Shown here: positions 18,557 to 25,644 of the stretch, piece after piece
Position numbering within the stretch: the first letter of the stretch is position 1
Layout of the letters: the number at the start of each line of letters is the position of its first letter
From: an uncultured Bacteroidales bacterium
Lineage (GTDB): Bacteria > Bacteroidota > Bacteroidia > Bacteroidales > Paludibacteraceae
Reading direction: 5' to 3'
Length of the DNA: 64,000 nucleotides
NCBI GenBank assembly: GCA_900319995.1
Contig: ONQO01000013.1
Coordinates: 1-64,000 of the forward strand
Position numbers and translations under genes: made by a program
The notes under the pieces: generated by a model
What the model saw: the letters and a program-made list of their open reading frames with translations, nothing else
Told to the model about the DNA's origin: nothing
Databases searched by the model: none

Positions 18557-20065
18557 ATGAAAAAGAGTTTTTTAACCTTTGCGCTATGTGCGCTGACGAT
18601 GGCGGCTAATGCTACCACGTACAATTATTTGTGTGCGATTACAGAAATCAGTGTCGATACACTGGCAAGCACGAAAAAGAACCAGTACACGCTGAACTGG
18701 ACGCAGAAATGCAAGAACATCGCCGAGTACGACACCAAGCCGGAAGGCACGTACACCACTACGGTCAAACTGGTCATCAATTCCGACGACCGCACGCTGG
18801 AAGGTACTTACACAACTGTCGGTGCCGACCCTAACAGTTCCAGCGCCAATGTGAATGACCAGACCATCAACCTCGTGACTTCGGAACTGTATTACGGCAA
18901 CACGCGCCGTCTGCTCCGCACGGATTCTGTGTCCACCTTCACAATCATTAAGATTGATGACTCGCACTACGCCATCAGCGAAGGACGTCTGTGCTTTACC
19001 GCAGCTTCACTCGCCGACCGCGGCAAAAACACCTACAATTACAACTACTGCTATGCAGAGGAAGAGATTTTGCAGAAAGGCATAAGCCCCACTCCGTTCG
19101 TCTTCGGATTCTCTGGAAACGGCGGCGAATATCAGCAGAAAGTGTCCAACTACGACATGAGCGTCAACGGTATCAGTGTGGAGCACTCCGACACCGAGTA
19201 CGGTGTTCTGCGCTATTTCCTGACTCTGAACTGCTCCGGCACGAACCGCGAGACCGGCAAAACACATGACTACGAAGTGCAACTCGCCATCTATCCGAGC
19301 GAGGAATCCATCGTCGGCTCGTTTGCTACGCAGAAAAGCACAGAAATACTCATGGCAACCAACAGTTACGTCAAAGACCTGAATATCAGCAAACTGCGTT
19401 ACCTTTGCAACGACTCGCTGAGTACGATACAAATCAAATCGAAAGGAGTCAACCAGTATAGTTTCTTCGGCGGCACACTGACCTGTGTGGACTTGGATGC
19501 CAACTATAGCGCCGTTTATGGCAAAAAACGTGTGCAGGAAGTACATTACTACCATTTCAGCGACAATGACGGAGCCGGCATCGAGTTCGGTTGGGACGAG
19601 GACAGCAATGAGATGGAACTGACGCCGAGCAAAGTGACTGTCACCCCGCAGGCGGACGGTTTCCAACTGTTGGTGGACACCAAAAATGACCATAACGTCA
19701 GCTACACCGTCGTTATCGAGTTCCTGTCCGACCAGTTGGACGGCACGTTCAGCGTTGCCAACGACAAACTGTCCACATGGTCGAAAGTAGAGCACGGTAC
19801 CACTTCGTCGTATGTCACCAACGGAGCCACCGTCACGATTAACAAGAAAAACGCCAATACCTATACCCTCTCCGCCAACTTGATTTGCGAGAACGAGAAT
19901 ACCTATATTATCAAAGCATTCGATTTTGAGTACGGTACAGCCACGGGTGTGGAGCACCTGCAAGAAAACAAGGCACAATGTACCAAGGTGTTGCGCGATG
20001 GCGTCATCGTCATTGAGAGGGAAGGAAAAGAATTTAATATGCTCGGTACTCCCGTAGCACGATAA
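18557..20065 (+). CDS. Secreted beta-repeat protein with common tail (502 residues)
   Basis: Signal peptide (MKKSFLTFALCALTMAANA). Three beta-rich repeats of roughly 130-150 residues follow: the first (TYNYLCAITEISV; SDDRTLEGTYTT) matches the N-module of the neighbour at 13837. The second begins NYDMSVNGISVEHSD and the third begins ELTPSKVTVTPQADG. The repeat pattern, a strand-rich unit containing a size-limiting LDGTF/LEGTY/IVGSF element, looks lipocalin-like but I do not recognise a formal family. Ends in the tail KVLRDGVIVIEREGKEFN followed by MLGTPVAR. Followed 15 bases later by a related gene. Probable exported surface or extracellular protein of unknown ligand. Confidence 0.82.
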   Translation: MKKSFLTFALCALTMAANATTYNYLCAITEISVDTLASTKKNQYTLNWTQKCKNIAEYDTKPEGTYTTTVKLVINSDDRTLEGTYTTVGADPNSSSANVNDQTINLVTSELYYGNTRRLLRTDSVSTFTIIKIDDSHYAISEGRLCFTAASLADRGKNTYNYNYCYAEEEILQKGISPTPFVFGFSGNGGEYQQKVSNYDMSVNGISVEHSDTEYGVLRYFLTLNCSGTNRETGKTHDYEVQLAIYPSEESIVGSFATQKSTEILMATNSYVKDLNISKLRYLCNDSLSTIQIKSKGVNQYSFFGGTLTCVDLDANYSAVYGKKRVQEVHYYHFSDNDGAGIEFGWDEDSNEMELTPSKVTVTPQADGFQLLVDTKNDHNVSYTVVIEFLSDQLDGTFSVANDKLSTWSKVEHGTTSSYVTNGATVTINKKNANTYTLSANLICENENTYIIKAFDFEYGTATGVEHLQENKAQCTKVLRDGVIVIEREGKEFNMLGTPVAR

Positions 20066-20080
20066 TTAAATAGAGACAGA

Positions 20081-22009
20081 ATGAAAAGATTCTTTTTAGC
20101 AGTTCTATTGTGTGTGGCAGCGGTGGTGAACGCCGCTGCTGCGTTCACGCTCACGGCATCGAAAGTGACGATTACGGATATGACCGTGGACAAGAATAAT
20201 TTCTTCGTCGTCGTGGATGCCGCTACATCGAGCGGCAAGTATGTCATTTCGTTTGACGTATGGCCGGAGAAACGGTCTGCTATCGGCTCTTTCACCGCCG
20301 AAGACAAAACCATAGGTTTTATCGGATGCTCCGTCCATAAGACGGAAGCGAACGGATCGCCGGTTAATATGTGGTATTACAGCGAGGAGGACGCAGCTAT
20401 CACTTTGTCTATCCTCAGCAACGGTGACGGCACTTGTACCTTGAGAGGATCCATCCAGGCGACGCGCAAAGAGACTACATACACATACAACATCAGCGAT
20501 TTTGTATTCGAATACTCCGAGGATGGTTCCGGCGATCCGGAGCCGGAGAAAGACCCCTATCGCTTCGAACCGGCAGAACCTGTCTCGTTCGATTTTATTG
20601 CGGACGTCGTTCATTTCCGTGAGAGGGACAGTTATATAGAGATTACGCTCAACGAAATGGCTAACGAGACCTATAACTGGATTGAGTTGCGCTTGCTCTC
20701 CGACACAATGGCATGGCCTGCCGGTTCCTATTCGATTGACGCAAGCGGCAAACAGGGCTCGTTGACGGCCTCAAAAGGCTATTTGGGTGGAACCAGAGGC
20801 GATGACCCGTGCTATGTGGCTATACGCGGCAATCTGGAGGACTGGGGGCAATACACGCCTTACTATCTGGAGAGCGGCAATCTGCAGGTGAGCTACAACG
20901 CGAAAGGAGACACAATCCGTGTGACCGGCACTGTGCTTTCGCATAACGGATCTACCATACAGGTCAACGCACGCAGTTATAACATGCTGTATGTTCCGGA
21001 GGAACAACCGAAAGAACCGGAACACGTGACGCTGGGCATTGACACGGTGGTGGTGACATACCTCTCCAACCTGTCGGACAGCACGAACAGCCGTTTCCTT
21101 TATACGCTGGATTTCAGTCAGAGCGATGATTACCCGAACGTTTTGGTTGACCTCACTTTGTCCAAACCGATGGAACTGGTAGCCGGTACTTACACCCTTG
21201 AAGATGGCAGTTTGAGCGGCATCATGCTTTCGCAAAACCAGGCGGATTTCGAGATGAACATCTTTGCCGGCGGGGCATATGAGTTCACCGCCGCTACACT
21301 CACGCTGACGCCGGAAAAAGATGATTTGTGGCGCTTCGAAATGCTGATGGAAGACGCTATCGGCAGCACCTACCGGTTCACTCTGGTGCAGGACCCGCAT
21401 ATCCTTTTCTATCCTCAGGAGGAAGTGGACCCGAAGGACCAACCCTACGCCGACGAGCAGAAAGAAAAAGCGGTGGTTACGGTAGCTCTGAATCTCATTG
21501 AATGGAAAGACGAAACGGTGAGCAAAGACGGTATTTTGGACATTATGCTCAGCCAGAAGGAAGCGGATGCCAACGGACTGCGCGCTTACCTGCATTTAGG
21601 TATGTACACCTCGGCGGAATACCCGGAGGCGGGAACCTATCCCGTGAACGGTAGTGAAGAGGCAGGCTCCTTCAGCGCCTCTCTCGGACGATATGGCAAT
21701 GTCCTGATTCCATGCTACTTGGTGCTGCTGGACGACTACGGATGGGCACATGCTGTATGGTACATCACAGAGGGCAATATCACTCTTTCCTACAACGATG
21801 CCGGACAGCCGGTTCTCAGCGGTGAGTGCGGGACATGGTTCGGTTCCACGGTGAAGTTCTCCTATCGCCCCGCAGCAGAAGGAATAGAAGCAGTCAGCAA
21901 CCCGCAGCACTCCGCCTCTCGGAAAGTGCTGCGCAACGGCGTGCTGCTCATCGAACAAGGCACCAAAACCTACAATGCCCAAGGCGCACTACTTAACCGA
22001 AACGATTAA
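20081..22009 (+). CDS. Secreted beta-repeat protein, relative of 18557 (642 residues)
   Basis: Signal peptide (MKRFFLAVLLCVAAVVNAAA). Repeats of about 150 residues are of the same type as in the upstream gene: TASKVTITDMTVDKNNFFVV with AIGSFTAEDK, then PVSFDFIADVVHFRERDSYI with WPAGSYSID, then HVTLGIDTVVVTYLSNLSDS with LVAGTYTLEDG, and VVTVALNLIEWKDETV with PEAGTYPVNG. The W/V-AGTY element near the middle of each repeat is conserved. The tail RKVLRNGVLLIEQGTKTYNA and LLNRND closes the protein. It is probably a tandem duplicate-and-divergence product with 18557. No catalytic motif seen. Confidence 0.82.
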   Translation: MKRFFLAVLLCVAAVVNAAAAFTLTASKVTITDMTVDKNNFFVVVDAATSSGKYVISFDVWPEKRSAIGSFTAEDKTIGFIGCSVHKTEANGSPVNMWYYSEEDAAITLSILSNGDGTCTLRGSIQATRKETTYTYNISDFVFEYSEDGSGDPEPEKDPYRFEPAEPVSFDFIADVVHFRERDSYIEITLNEMANETYNWIELRLLSDTMAWPAGSYSIDASGKQGSLTASKGYLGGTRGDDPCYVAIRGNLEDWGQYTPYYLESGNLQVSYNAKGDTIRVTGTVLSHNGSTIQVNARSYNMLYVPEEQPKEPEHVTLGIDTVVVTYLSNLSDSTNSRFLYTLDFSQSDDYPNVLVDLTLSKPMELVAGTYTLEDGSLSGIMLSQNQADFEMNIFAGGAYEFTAATLTLTPEKDDLWRFEMLMEDAIGSTYRFTLVQDPHILFYPQEEVDPKDQPYADEQKEKAVVTVALNLIEWKDETVSKDGILDIMLSQKEADANGLRAYLHLGMYTSAEYPEAGTYPVNGSEEAGSFSASLGRYGNVLIPCYLVLLDDYGWAHAVWYITEGNITLSYNDAGQPVLSGECGTWFGSTVKFSYRPAAEGIEAVSNPQHSASRKVLRNGVLLIEQGTKTYNAQGALLNRND

Positions 22010-22026
22010 TCCATTGCCTCTGTCCC
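21921..22026 (+). repeat. Tail-coding repeat shared with 13312-13417
   Basis: Counterpart of the segment at 13312-13417: end of the coding region, stop codon and about 17 bases of 3' flank are conserved. A MITE-like repeat begins 20 bases further on, as it does, in decayed form, after the other copy. Confidence 0.75.
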
Positions 22027-22045
22027 TCTATAGCGACTATAAAAT

Positions 22046-22231
22046 GAGGGTGTGTCAAAAATCGATAGCGGATTTTTTATAAGTCAAAAATTACCCAAAA
22101 TTATCCAAAAAATCTTTATATTCGTCAACCATACAGCGAAGCAGATCGTGCCAGTATGGCTAAGAATTAAAGACAATTATCAACAATTATTGATAAAAAG
22201 GGGGTGTGTCAAAACCTATTGACACACCCTC
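22046..22231 (+). mobile_element. MITE-like repeat, copy a (186 bp)
   Basis: Begins GAGGGTGTGTCAAAAATCGA and ends TTGACACACCCTC, with terminal inverted repeats of about 13-15 bp. The interior has the AAATTATCC and AATTATCAACAATTATT blocks shared with copies b and c. About 35 extra bases (around 22129-22163, bounded by CATAC and GTATGG) are absent from the other copies. The right end carries its own hairpin (GGGTGTGTCAA, loop, TTGACACACCC). No transposase is encoded. Confidence 0.72.
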
Positions 22232-22407
22232 ATTGGATTCGATATGTATTTATAATGTGGGCAAATGTATATCAGAAGTTTTTGGCATCGTATTTTATGT
22301 ATGTACAACAATTATGCCTTTCGTAGTATGGAAAGCATTACGGGTAATAACTTATGTTACAATCCAATAATTCACAATCTTCAGATCGGATTGAAAATAG
22401 TAATCAG

Positions 22408-22553
22408 AAACGGCGATTAGGAGCATATCAATGACAGGAAATACGAACCCGTCAATGAATAGGACATTCAACCGCTAAATCGGCGTTTCGGGTTTTGACC
22501 CAATAGCCAATAAACAATCCTGCGATTCGCTCAATGAAGCGGGTCGTTTTTTT
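22408..22553 (+). ncRNA. Candidate structured RNA ending in a terminator
   Basis: AAACGGCGATTAG (22408-22420) pairs with CTAAATCGGCGTTT (22475-22488), followed by a small GGGTTTTGACCC hairpin and a strong intrinsic terminator: CGATTCGCT, loop, AGCGGGTCG, seven T (22523-22553). A terminator with no coding gene in front of it suggests a short non-coding transcript or a leader controlling the downstream cassette. No consensus promoter was found ahead of it. The rest of 22010-22655 holds MITE copy a and the inverted repeat at 22585. Confidence 0.4.
22523..22553 (+). terminator. Intrinsic terminator upstream of the helicase cassette
   Basis: Nine-pair stem with two wobbles, six-base loop and a run of seven T directly after the stem. 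It would insulate the accessory cassette from upstream transcription. Confidence 0.7.
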
Positions 22554-22584
22554 GTGCCCTTTTTCTTCTCCAAGTAACCCGAAA

Positions 22585-22652
22585 ACAGTTAATTTTAGGT
22601 ATAGTAGAGACGTCCGAAAATGGACGCGTATTGTTTAACTAAAATTAACTGT
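22585..22652. repeat. Nested palindrome directly before the small basic protein gene
   Basis: ACAGTTAATTTTAG (22585-22598) is the perfect reverse complement of CTAAAATTAACTGT (22639-22652). Inside lies a second stem, CGTCC, GAAAAT, GGACG (about 22611-22626). The ATG of the next gene is 3 bases beyond the outer arm. Such an arrangement fits an operator bound by the adjacent gene product, an excision or integration site, or a replication origin of a small element. Confidence 0.65.
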
Positions 22653-22655
22653 CTT

Positions 22656-22949
22656 ATGAAGAAAAAAGAGCAAAGCCCTGCAAAGCAGGCAAAGCGCACA
22701 AGAGTGCGCAGGAACACGTATCGCGATCTCGCCATCGAGTTTTATGCCCGTAATTCATCGTCCGTACTGGCCGTTACACACCGTCACTGGCCGGATCAAC
22801 CGTGGACTTCACAACCCGAACTCGCTCGAATCATCAGCAAGGAAGTCGGGTGGACGTTGGACTACCGGTCGCTGTCCCGCCAATTAAAACGCGTGCATCC
22901 GTTTGACAAAAAAGTGACCGAACGCATACGCGAAATCATCCGGAAATGA
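22656..22949 (+). CDS. Small basic protein of the accessory cassette (97 residues)
   Basis: Begins MKKKEQSPAKQAKRTRVRRN, a strongly basic N-terminus, followed by RDLAIEFYARNSSSVLAVTH and a C-terminal segment (TSQPELARIISKEVGWTLDY, RSLSRQLKRVHPFDKK) that could form a helix-turn-helix. An upstream in-frame ATG at 22620 lies inside the large palindrome, so the ATG at 22656 is preferred. Not a family I recognise. Its position next to the palindrome and before the helicase suggests a DNA-binding regulator or replication/integration accessory factor; this is inference. Confidence 0.65.
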   Translation: MKKKEQSPAKQAKRTRVRRNTYRDLAIEFYARNSSSVLAVTHRHWPDQPWTSQPELARIISKEVGWTLDYRSLSRQLKRVHPFDKKVTERIREIIRK

Positions 22950-22962
22950 CGGTTAAACGCTT

Positions 22963-23007
22963 CCATCTGCCACAAAGTGAGGGCTGCCTTTATTTTGTGG
23001 CAGATGG
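22963..23007. promoter_or_regulatory. 14-bp inverted repeat abutting the helicase promoter
   Basis: CCATCTGCCACAAA (22963-22976) and TTTGTGGCAGATGG (22994-23007) are perfect reverse complements with a 17-base loop. The right arm ends one base before the TTTG promoter element at 23009. It could be a terminator for the upstream small gene or an operator for the helicase gene; there is no T run after the stem. Confidence 0.6.
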
Positions 23008-23008
23008 A

Positions 23009-23040
23009 TTTGCGTGTATGCCTAAAATGTAGTAATTTCG
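23009..23040 (+). promoter_or_regulatory. Promoter of the VapE-like helicase gene
   Basis: TTTG (23009-23012), 20 bases, TAATTTCG (23033-23040); one mismatch to the TAnnTTTG consensus. The ATG is 19 bases downstream. Confidence 0.65.
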
Positions 23041-23059
23041 CACTGAAAATCTGACGAGT

Positions 23060-24316
23060 ATGGCAAGAAAGAAAACATCAGAAAACAGACAACAGGTCGT
23101 ATGTGATTACATCGACAAGAGTTATATCGAGTTCGGGCGGTTGCGGCATGACGCAATCTCGAACAAGGTACAGATTCAGGACATCGATCCGGACGAGACC
23201 TTCGAATCGGCAATGACCGCACGGCCTATCTGGCGGGACATAACGACCTCCGACATCAACGACATCGTATGCGACTGCTCGAACGAAAGCGGCTTGCAAA
23301 TCACGGCAAGGGAAGTCTTAGCCGTCCTGCAATCCCACCGCATCCCCTATGTCCACCCCTTACGCGAGTACGTACAAAACTGCAAGCCCTGGACCCCGGA
23401 CCAGCCGGACTGGATAGGATGGCTATCGCAGCAGGTGAAGGTGGAAGGGAACGAAGAAGCCCAACAGCTATGGCGCGTATGCTTCACGAAATGGTTCGTG
23501 GCGATGGTGGCGAGTTGGCTCAAAGACGAGGCGGTGAACCAGCAGGTACTGGTGCTGATCGGCAAGCAAGGTATTTTCAAAACGACTTGGTTGGAGTTCC
23601 TGTTGCCGCCGGAACTGAGGGCGTACGGATGCAAGATGGCGAACAGTACGCAACTGAACAAAGACGAACGCCTCCGTATCGCAGAGTACGGACTCATCGC
23701 ACTCGATGAAATCGACGCGATGGGAGCCAAAGAGCTGAATGTGATGAAATCGGTCATCACCGCTTCGGACATCTCCGAACGGGCGGCGTATGGGTACACC
23801 AAAGAGCGCCGGATCCGGTTGGCTTCGTTCTGCGCAAGCGGCAACAAAAAGGAGTTCCTGACAGACCTGACGGGTAACCGCCGATGGCTGCCATTCCAAG
23901 TCGATACCATCCAGAACCCGTTCGTGACCCGACTGCCCTACGAACAAATCTACGCACAGGCACGGTATCTGGTTGAAATCGGTTTTCAGTACTGGTTCGA
24001 CATGGACGATATAGAGACACTGGAGCAGCATAACGACGACTTCCGTGCGCAGGAGAACGAAGAACAACTCCTCGCCGTCTATTTCGACATTCCCGCCGAT
24101 GGCTATGGCACCTTCATGACCACCGCCGAAATCAGCGACAAGCTCGTTACCAAAGGCTCCATCAAGAAACCGATGCCGCTGAACCGGTTAGGGATGGTGA
24201 TGAAGAAAGCGGGGTATATGCAAAAGTGTCTTGGTGGTAAAGTTCGTGGATGGCTGGTGCGAGAACGGGACATAGAGGAGATAAACGCAAATCGAAAAAT
24301 CAACGCTAAGCCATGA
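23060..24316 (+). CDS. VapE/VirE-family helicase (virulence-associated E)
   Basis: 418 residues. Walker A at 168-176 (GKQGIFKTT), Walker B at 212-219 (LIALDEID), and a GNRRW arginine-finger-like motif at 272-275 (TGNRRWLPFQ). These identify the SF3-like helicase domain of the VapE/VirE family, found on phages, phage satellites, pathogenicity islands and integrated elements, where relatives act in element replication. The N-terminal 110 residues show no primase catalytic motif, so this is a helicase-only version. Bacteroidales carry recurrent cassettes of this gene with small DNA-binding and smalltalk proteins; the present neighbours partly match that plan. No integrase, portal or capsid gene is nearby. 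Confidence 0.88.
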   Translation: MARKKTSENRQQVVCDYIDKSYIEFGRLRHDAISNKVQIQDIDPDETFESAMTARPIWRDITTSDINDIVCDCSNESGLQITAREVLAVLQSHRIPYVHPLREYVQNCKPWTPDQPDWIGWLSQQVKVEGNEEAQQLWRVCFTKWFVAMVASWLKDEAVNQQVLVLIGKQGIFKTTWLEFLLPPELRAYGCKMANSTQLNKDERLRIAEYGLIALDEIDAMGAKELNVMKSVITASDISERAAYGYTKERRIRLASFCASGNKKEFLTDLTGNRRWLPFQVDTIQNPFVTRLPYEQIYAQARYLVEIGFQYWFDMDDIETLEQHNDDFRAQENEEQLLAVYFDIPADGYGTFMTTAEISDKLVTKGSIKKPMPLNRLGMVMKKAGYMQKCLGGKVRGWLVRERDIEEINANRKINAKP

Positions 24317-24408
24317 CAGTATGACAGATGACAGCTCAATATATAAAACTCACACACGCGCGTATGTGTATGTATTTAAAAAAACAACTGTCATACTGTC
24401 ATCTGTCA
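24314..24408. repeat. Triple TGACAG repeats in opposite orientation around a palindrome
   Basis: TGACAG occurs at 24314, 24322 and 24329; its reverse complement CTGTCA at 24388, 24396 and 24403. The centre (about 24351-24369) is a CACACGCGCGTATGTG near-palindrome. The left set begins at the helicase stop codon. The layout resembles iterons or a strong transcript-ending structure. It makes up most of the gap between the helicase and the next small gene. Confidence 0.6.
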
Positions 24409-24463
24409 TACCGCTCACACAAGAACGGGAGAAGCGAAAAACACGCGAAAAGGACGGTACGGA

Positions 24464-24493
24464 GACGTCCGTAATGGTCGCGTAATGGTCGCG
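24464..24493 (+). repeat. 30-bp repeat identical (reverse-complemented) to 58841-58870
   Basis: Starts GACGTCCG and contains TAATGGTCGCG twice in tandem. The exact reverse complement lies at 58841-58870 upstream of panD, and a shorter related form (GACGTCCGAAAATGGACGCG) forms the centre of the palindrome at 22585-22652. Confidence 0.75.
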
Positions 24494-24550
24494 AGATTGT
24501 CTGGTAAAAGAGTGGTAAGAGTCAGTAAAATGAAAGATAAACAACAGAAA

Positions 24551-24556
24551 GGAGGT
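24551..24556 (+). promoter_or_regulatory. Unusually strong Shine-Dalgarno site
   Basis: GGAGGT, 8 bases before the ATG at 24565. Genes in this window otherwise have A-rich leaders without such a site, as is usual in Bacteroidota, so this points to an origin outside the host's usual gene set or to special expression. Confidence 0.6.
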
Positions 24557-24564
24557 GAAAATAA

Positions 24565-24765
24565 ATGCTTGTAGAATTAATTATTCCCATAGACCGGTTG
24601 CGAGGTCAGTTAAAGAAAGACGGTTACTATTTCCGCATGTACAGAGGCCAGCAGATAGTGCAGCGCTGCCCCGACAGGAGCGGGCATGTCAAGACACCGG
24701 CAGAGGCGGAGAATCAAAGACGATTTGCGGAGACATGGGGAAGAGGGTGTGTCAAAAATCGATAA
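24565..24765 (+). CDS. Small cassette protein A, probably truncated (66 residues)
   Basis: Begins MLVELIIPIDRLRGQLKKDG with YYFRMYRGQQIVQRCP and then NQRRFAETW. It shares with the proteins at 25029, 25828 and 26482 a start of the form M-x-x-V/I, an I-x-S/R-x-S/R-x-x-L element, Y-x-R with a following G, and an RFA element, but is shorter than these 93-125-residue relatives. Its last codons (GRGCVKNR, TAA) are supplied by the MITE-like repeat that begins at 24743, so an insertion seems to have cut off the 3' part. Function unknown. Confidence 0.6.
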   Translation: MLVELIIPIDRLRGQLKKDGYYFRMYRGQQIVQRCPDRSGHVKTPAEAENQRRFAETWGRGCVKNR

Positions 24766-24891
24766 TTGCTTTTTTTAGTCAAAAATTATCCAAAATTATC
24801 CCCAAATTCTTTATAATAGTCAACAATTAAAGACAATTATCAACAATTATTAATCAAATTGAGGGTATGCTAATAGTTTTGACACACCCTC
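24743..24891 (+). mobile_element. MITE-like repeat, copy b (149 bp)
   Basis: Same orientation as copy a: GAGGGTGTGTCAAAAATCGA start, AAATTATCC core blocks, AATTAAAGACAATTATCAAC block, and TTTTGACACACCCTC end. It overlaps the end of the preceding small gene. A further fragment (GTCAACAATTATCAACAATT) lies just downstream at 24961-24980. The rest of 24766-25028 shows nothing else. Confidence 0.72.
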
Positions 24892-25028
24892 ACAATGGAC
24901 GACGCTTATTTTATTGGTTAGTCCAAAAGGATCAAAAATGATTCAAAAAATTTTATTAGGGTCAACAATTATCAACAATTAAAAACAATAACGCATCACT
25001 AGTATTTGATGTTTAAATTTTAAAGAGT

Positions 25029-25310
25029 ATGGCAAAGGTAACAACAATGTCAGGAATTGCGTCCATATCGGGACGCTTAGGGAACTACTGTTTCCGAACG
25101 ATGAAAAAATCGGGCAAGGTGTATATACACCTGATGCCGAGTAAGAAATCCGGTTCGTCAAAGGCCCCGAGTGCTGCAACATTGGCGCGGCGTGAACGCT
25201 TTGCAGCTATCGCAAAGATGGTGCAGCAGATGAAGGCGGGCGGAACGAAGAAAAGCAGAAAGCAACTGTGGAAAATGGCGAGCGAAGCGTATGATGCAGC
25301 GAATCAGTAA
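25029..25310 (+). CDS. Small cassette protein B (93 residues)
   Basis: Begins MAKVTTMSGIASISGRLGNY, then CFRTMKKSGKVYIHLMPSKK, an ARRERFAAIAKMVQQMKAGG helix and a basic C-terminal helix (KKSRKQLWKMASEAYDAANQ). Small and strongly basic, no signal peptide or membrane segment. Shares the IxSxSG and FR-x(5)-GKxY pattern with the other small cassette proteins. I do not recognise a named family; nucleic-acid or nucleoid binding is a guess based on charge and context. It overlaps the next ORF by 20 bases, suggesting coupled translation. Confidence 0.7.
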   Translation: MAKVTTMSGIASISGRLGNYCFRTMKKSGKVYIHLMPSKKSGSSKAPSAATLARRERFAAIAKMVQQMKAGGTKKSRKQLWKMASEAYDAANQ

Positions 25311-25539
25311 AGACGAACTGGTGCAACGGTTGGAAGCGGTGCTGGGGCAACCGGTCGGTCTCAAAGGACTGAACATCCTCCTGTACGGATGGAAGAAAAA
25401 GCGCCGCTTCGGAGCTGTTTACTGCCAGGTGCTGACCAACCGCCCATGGATGTACATCACCGAAGTGCTGGATTTTTCCGAGTACGCAGGCTATGATTTG
25501 AGCAAAAACACGCAGGAATGTATTTGCGAGTGCCAATAG
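25291..25539 (+). CDS. Hypothetical protein overlapping protein B (82 residues)
   Basis: Starts with ATGATG inside the end of the preceding gene (20-base overlap). Sequence features: ISKDELVQRLEAVLGQPVGL helix region, a basic YGWKKKRRFG patch, then strand-rich VYCQVLTNRPWMYITEVLDF and a C-terminus with two cysteines (CICECQ). Not recognised. The overlap, matching strand and balanced composition favour a real gene over chance, but evidence is limited to the reading frame and context. Confidence 0.5.
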   Translation: MMQRISKDELVQRLEAVLGQPVGLKGLNILLYGWKKKRRFGAVYCQVLTNRPWMYITEVLDFSEYAGYDLSKNTQECICECQ

Positions 25540-25570
25540 TTGCGTATGTCGTGAATTTTGAGTAATTTTG
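25539..25570 (+). promoter_or_regulatory. Promoter-like element in the cassette
   Basis: GTTG (25539-25542), 20 bases, TAATTTTG (25563-25570). One mismatch in the upstream element. It precedes the structured segment at 25596-25644 and could drive it and the genes from 25828 onward. Confidence 0.5.
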
Positions 25571-25595
25571 CACTGTCTTTCGGTCAGATAGGATA

Positions 25596-25644
25596 ATGGG
25601 TATCCGGGGCGTCTATCGCCTTGTTCTCAGTCTCGGCTACCCAT
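25596..25644 (+). ncRNA. Candidate structured leader or small RNA
   Basis: ATGGGTA (25596-25602) pairs with TACCCAT (25638-25644), enclosing a GGCG-CGCC hairpin and a CCG-CGG closing element. It begins about 25 bases after a promoter-like element and lies in a 288-base gap without a gene. The remainder of the gap has direct repeats (ACAATGTACAATGAAC twice) and a CACAATTCACAAAG / CTTTGTGAATTGAGAATTGTG inverted pair at about 25705-25812. Confidence 0.35.
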
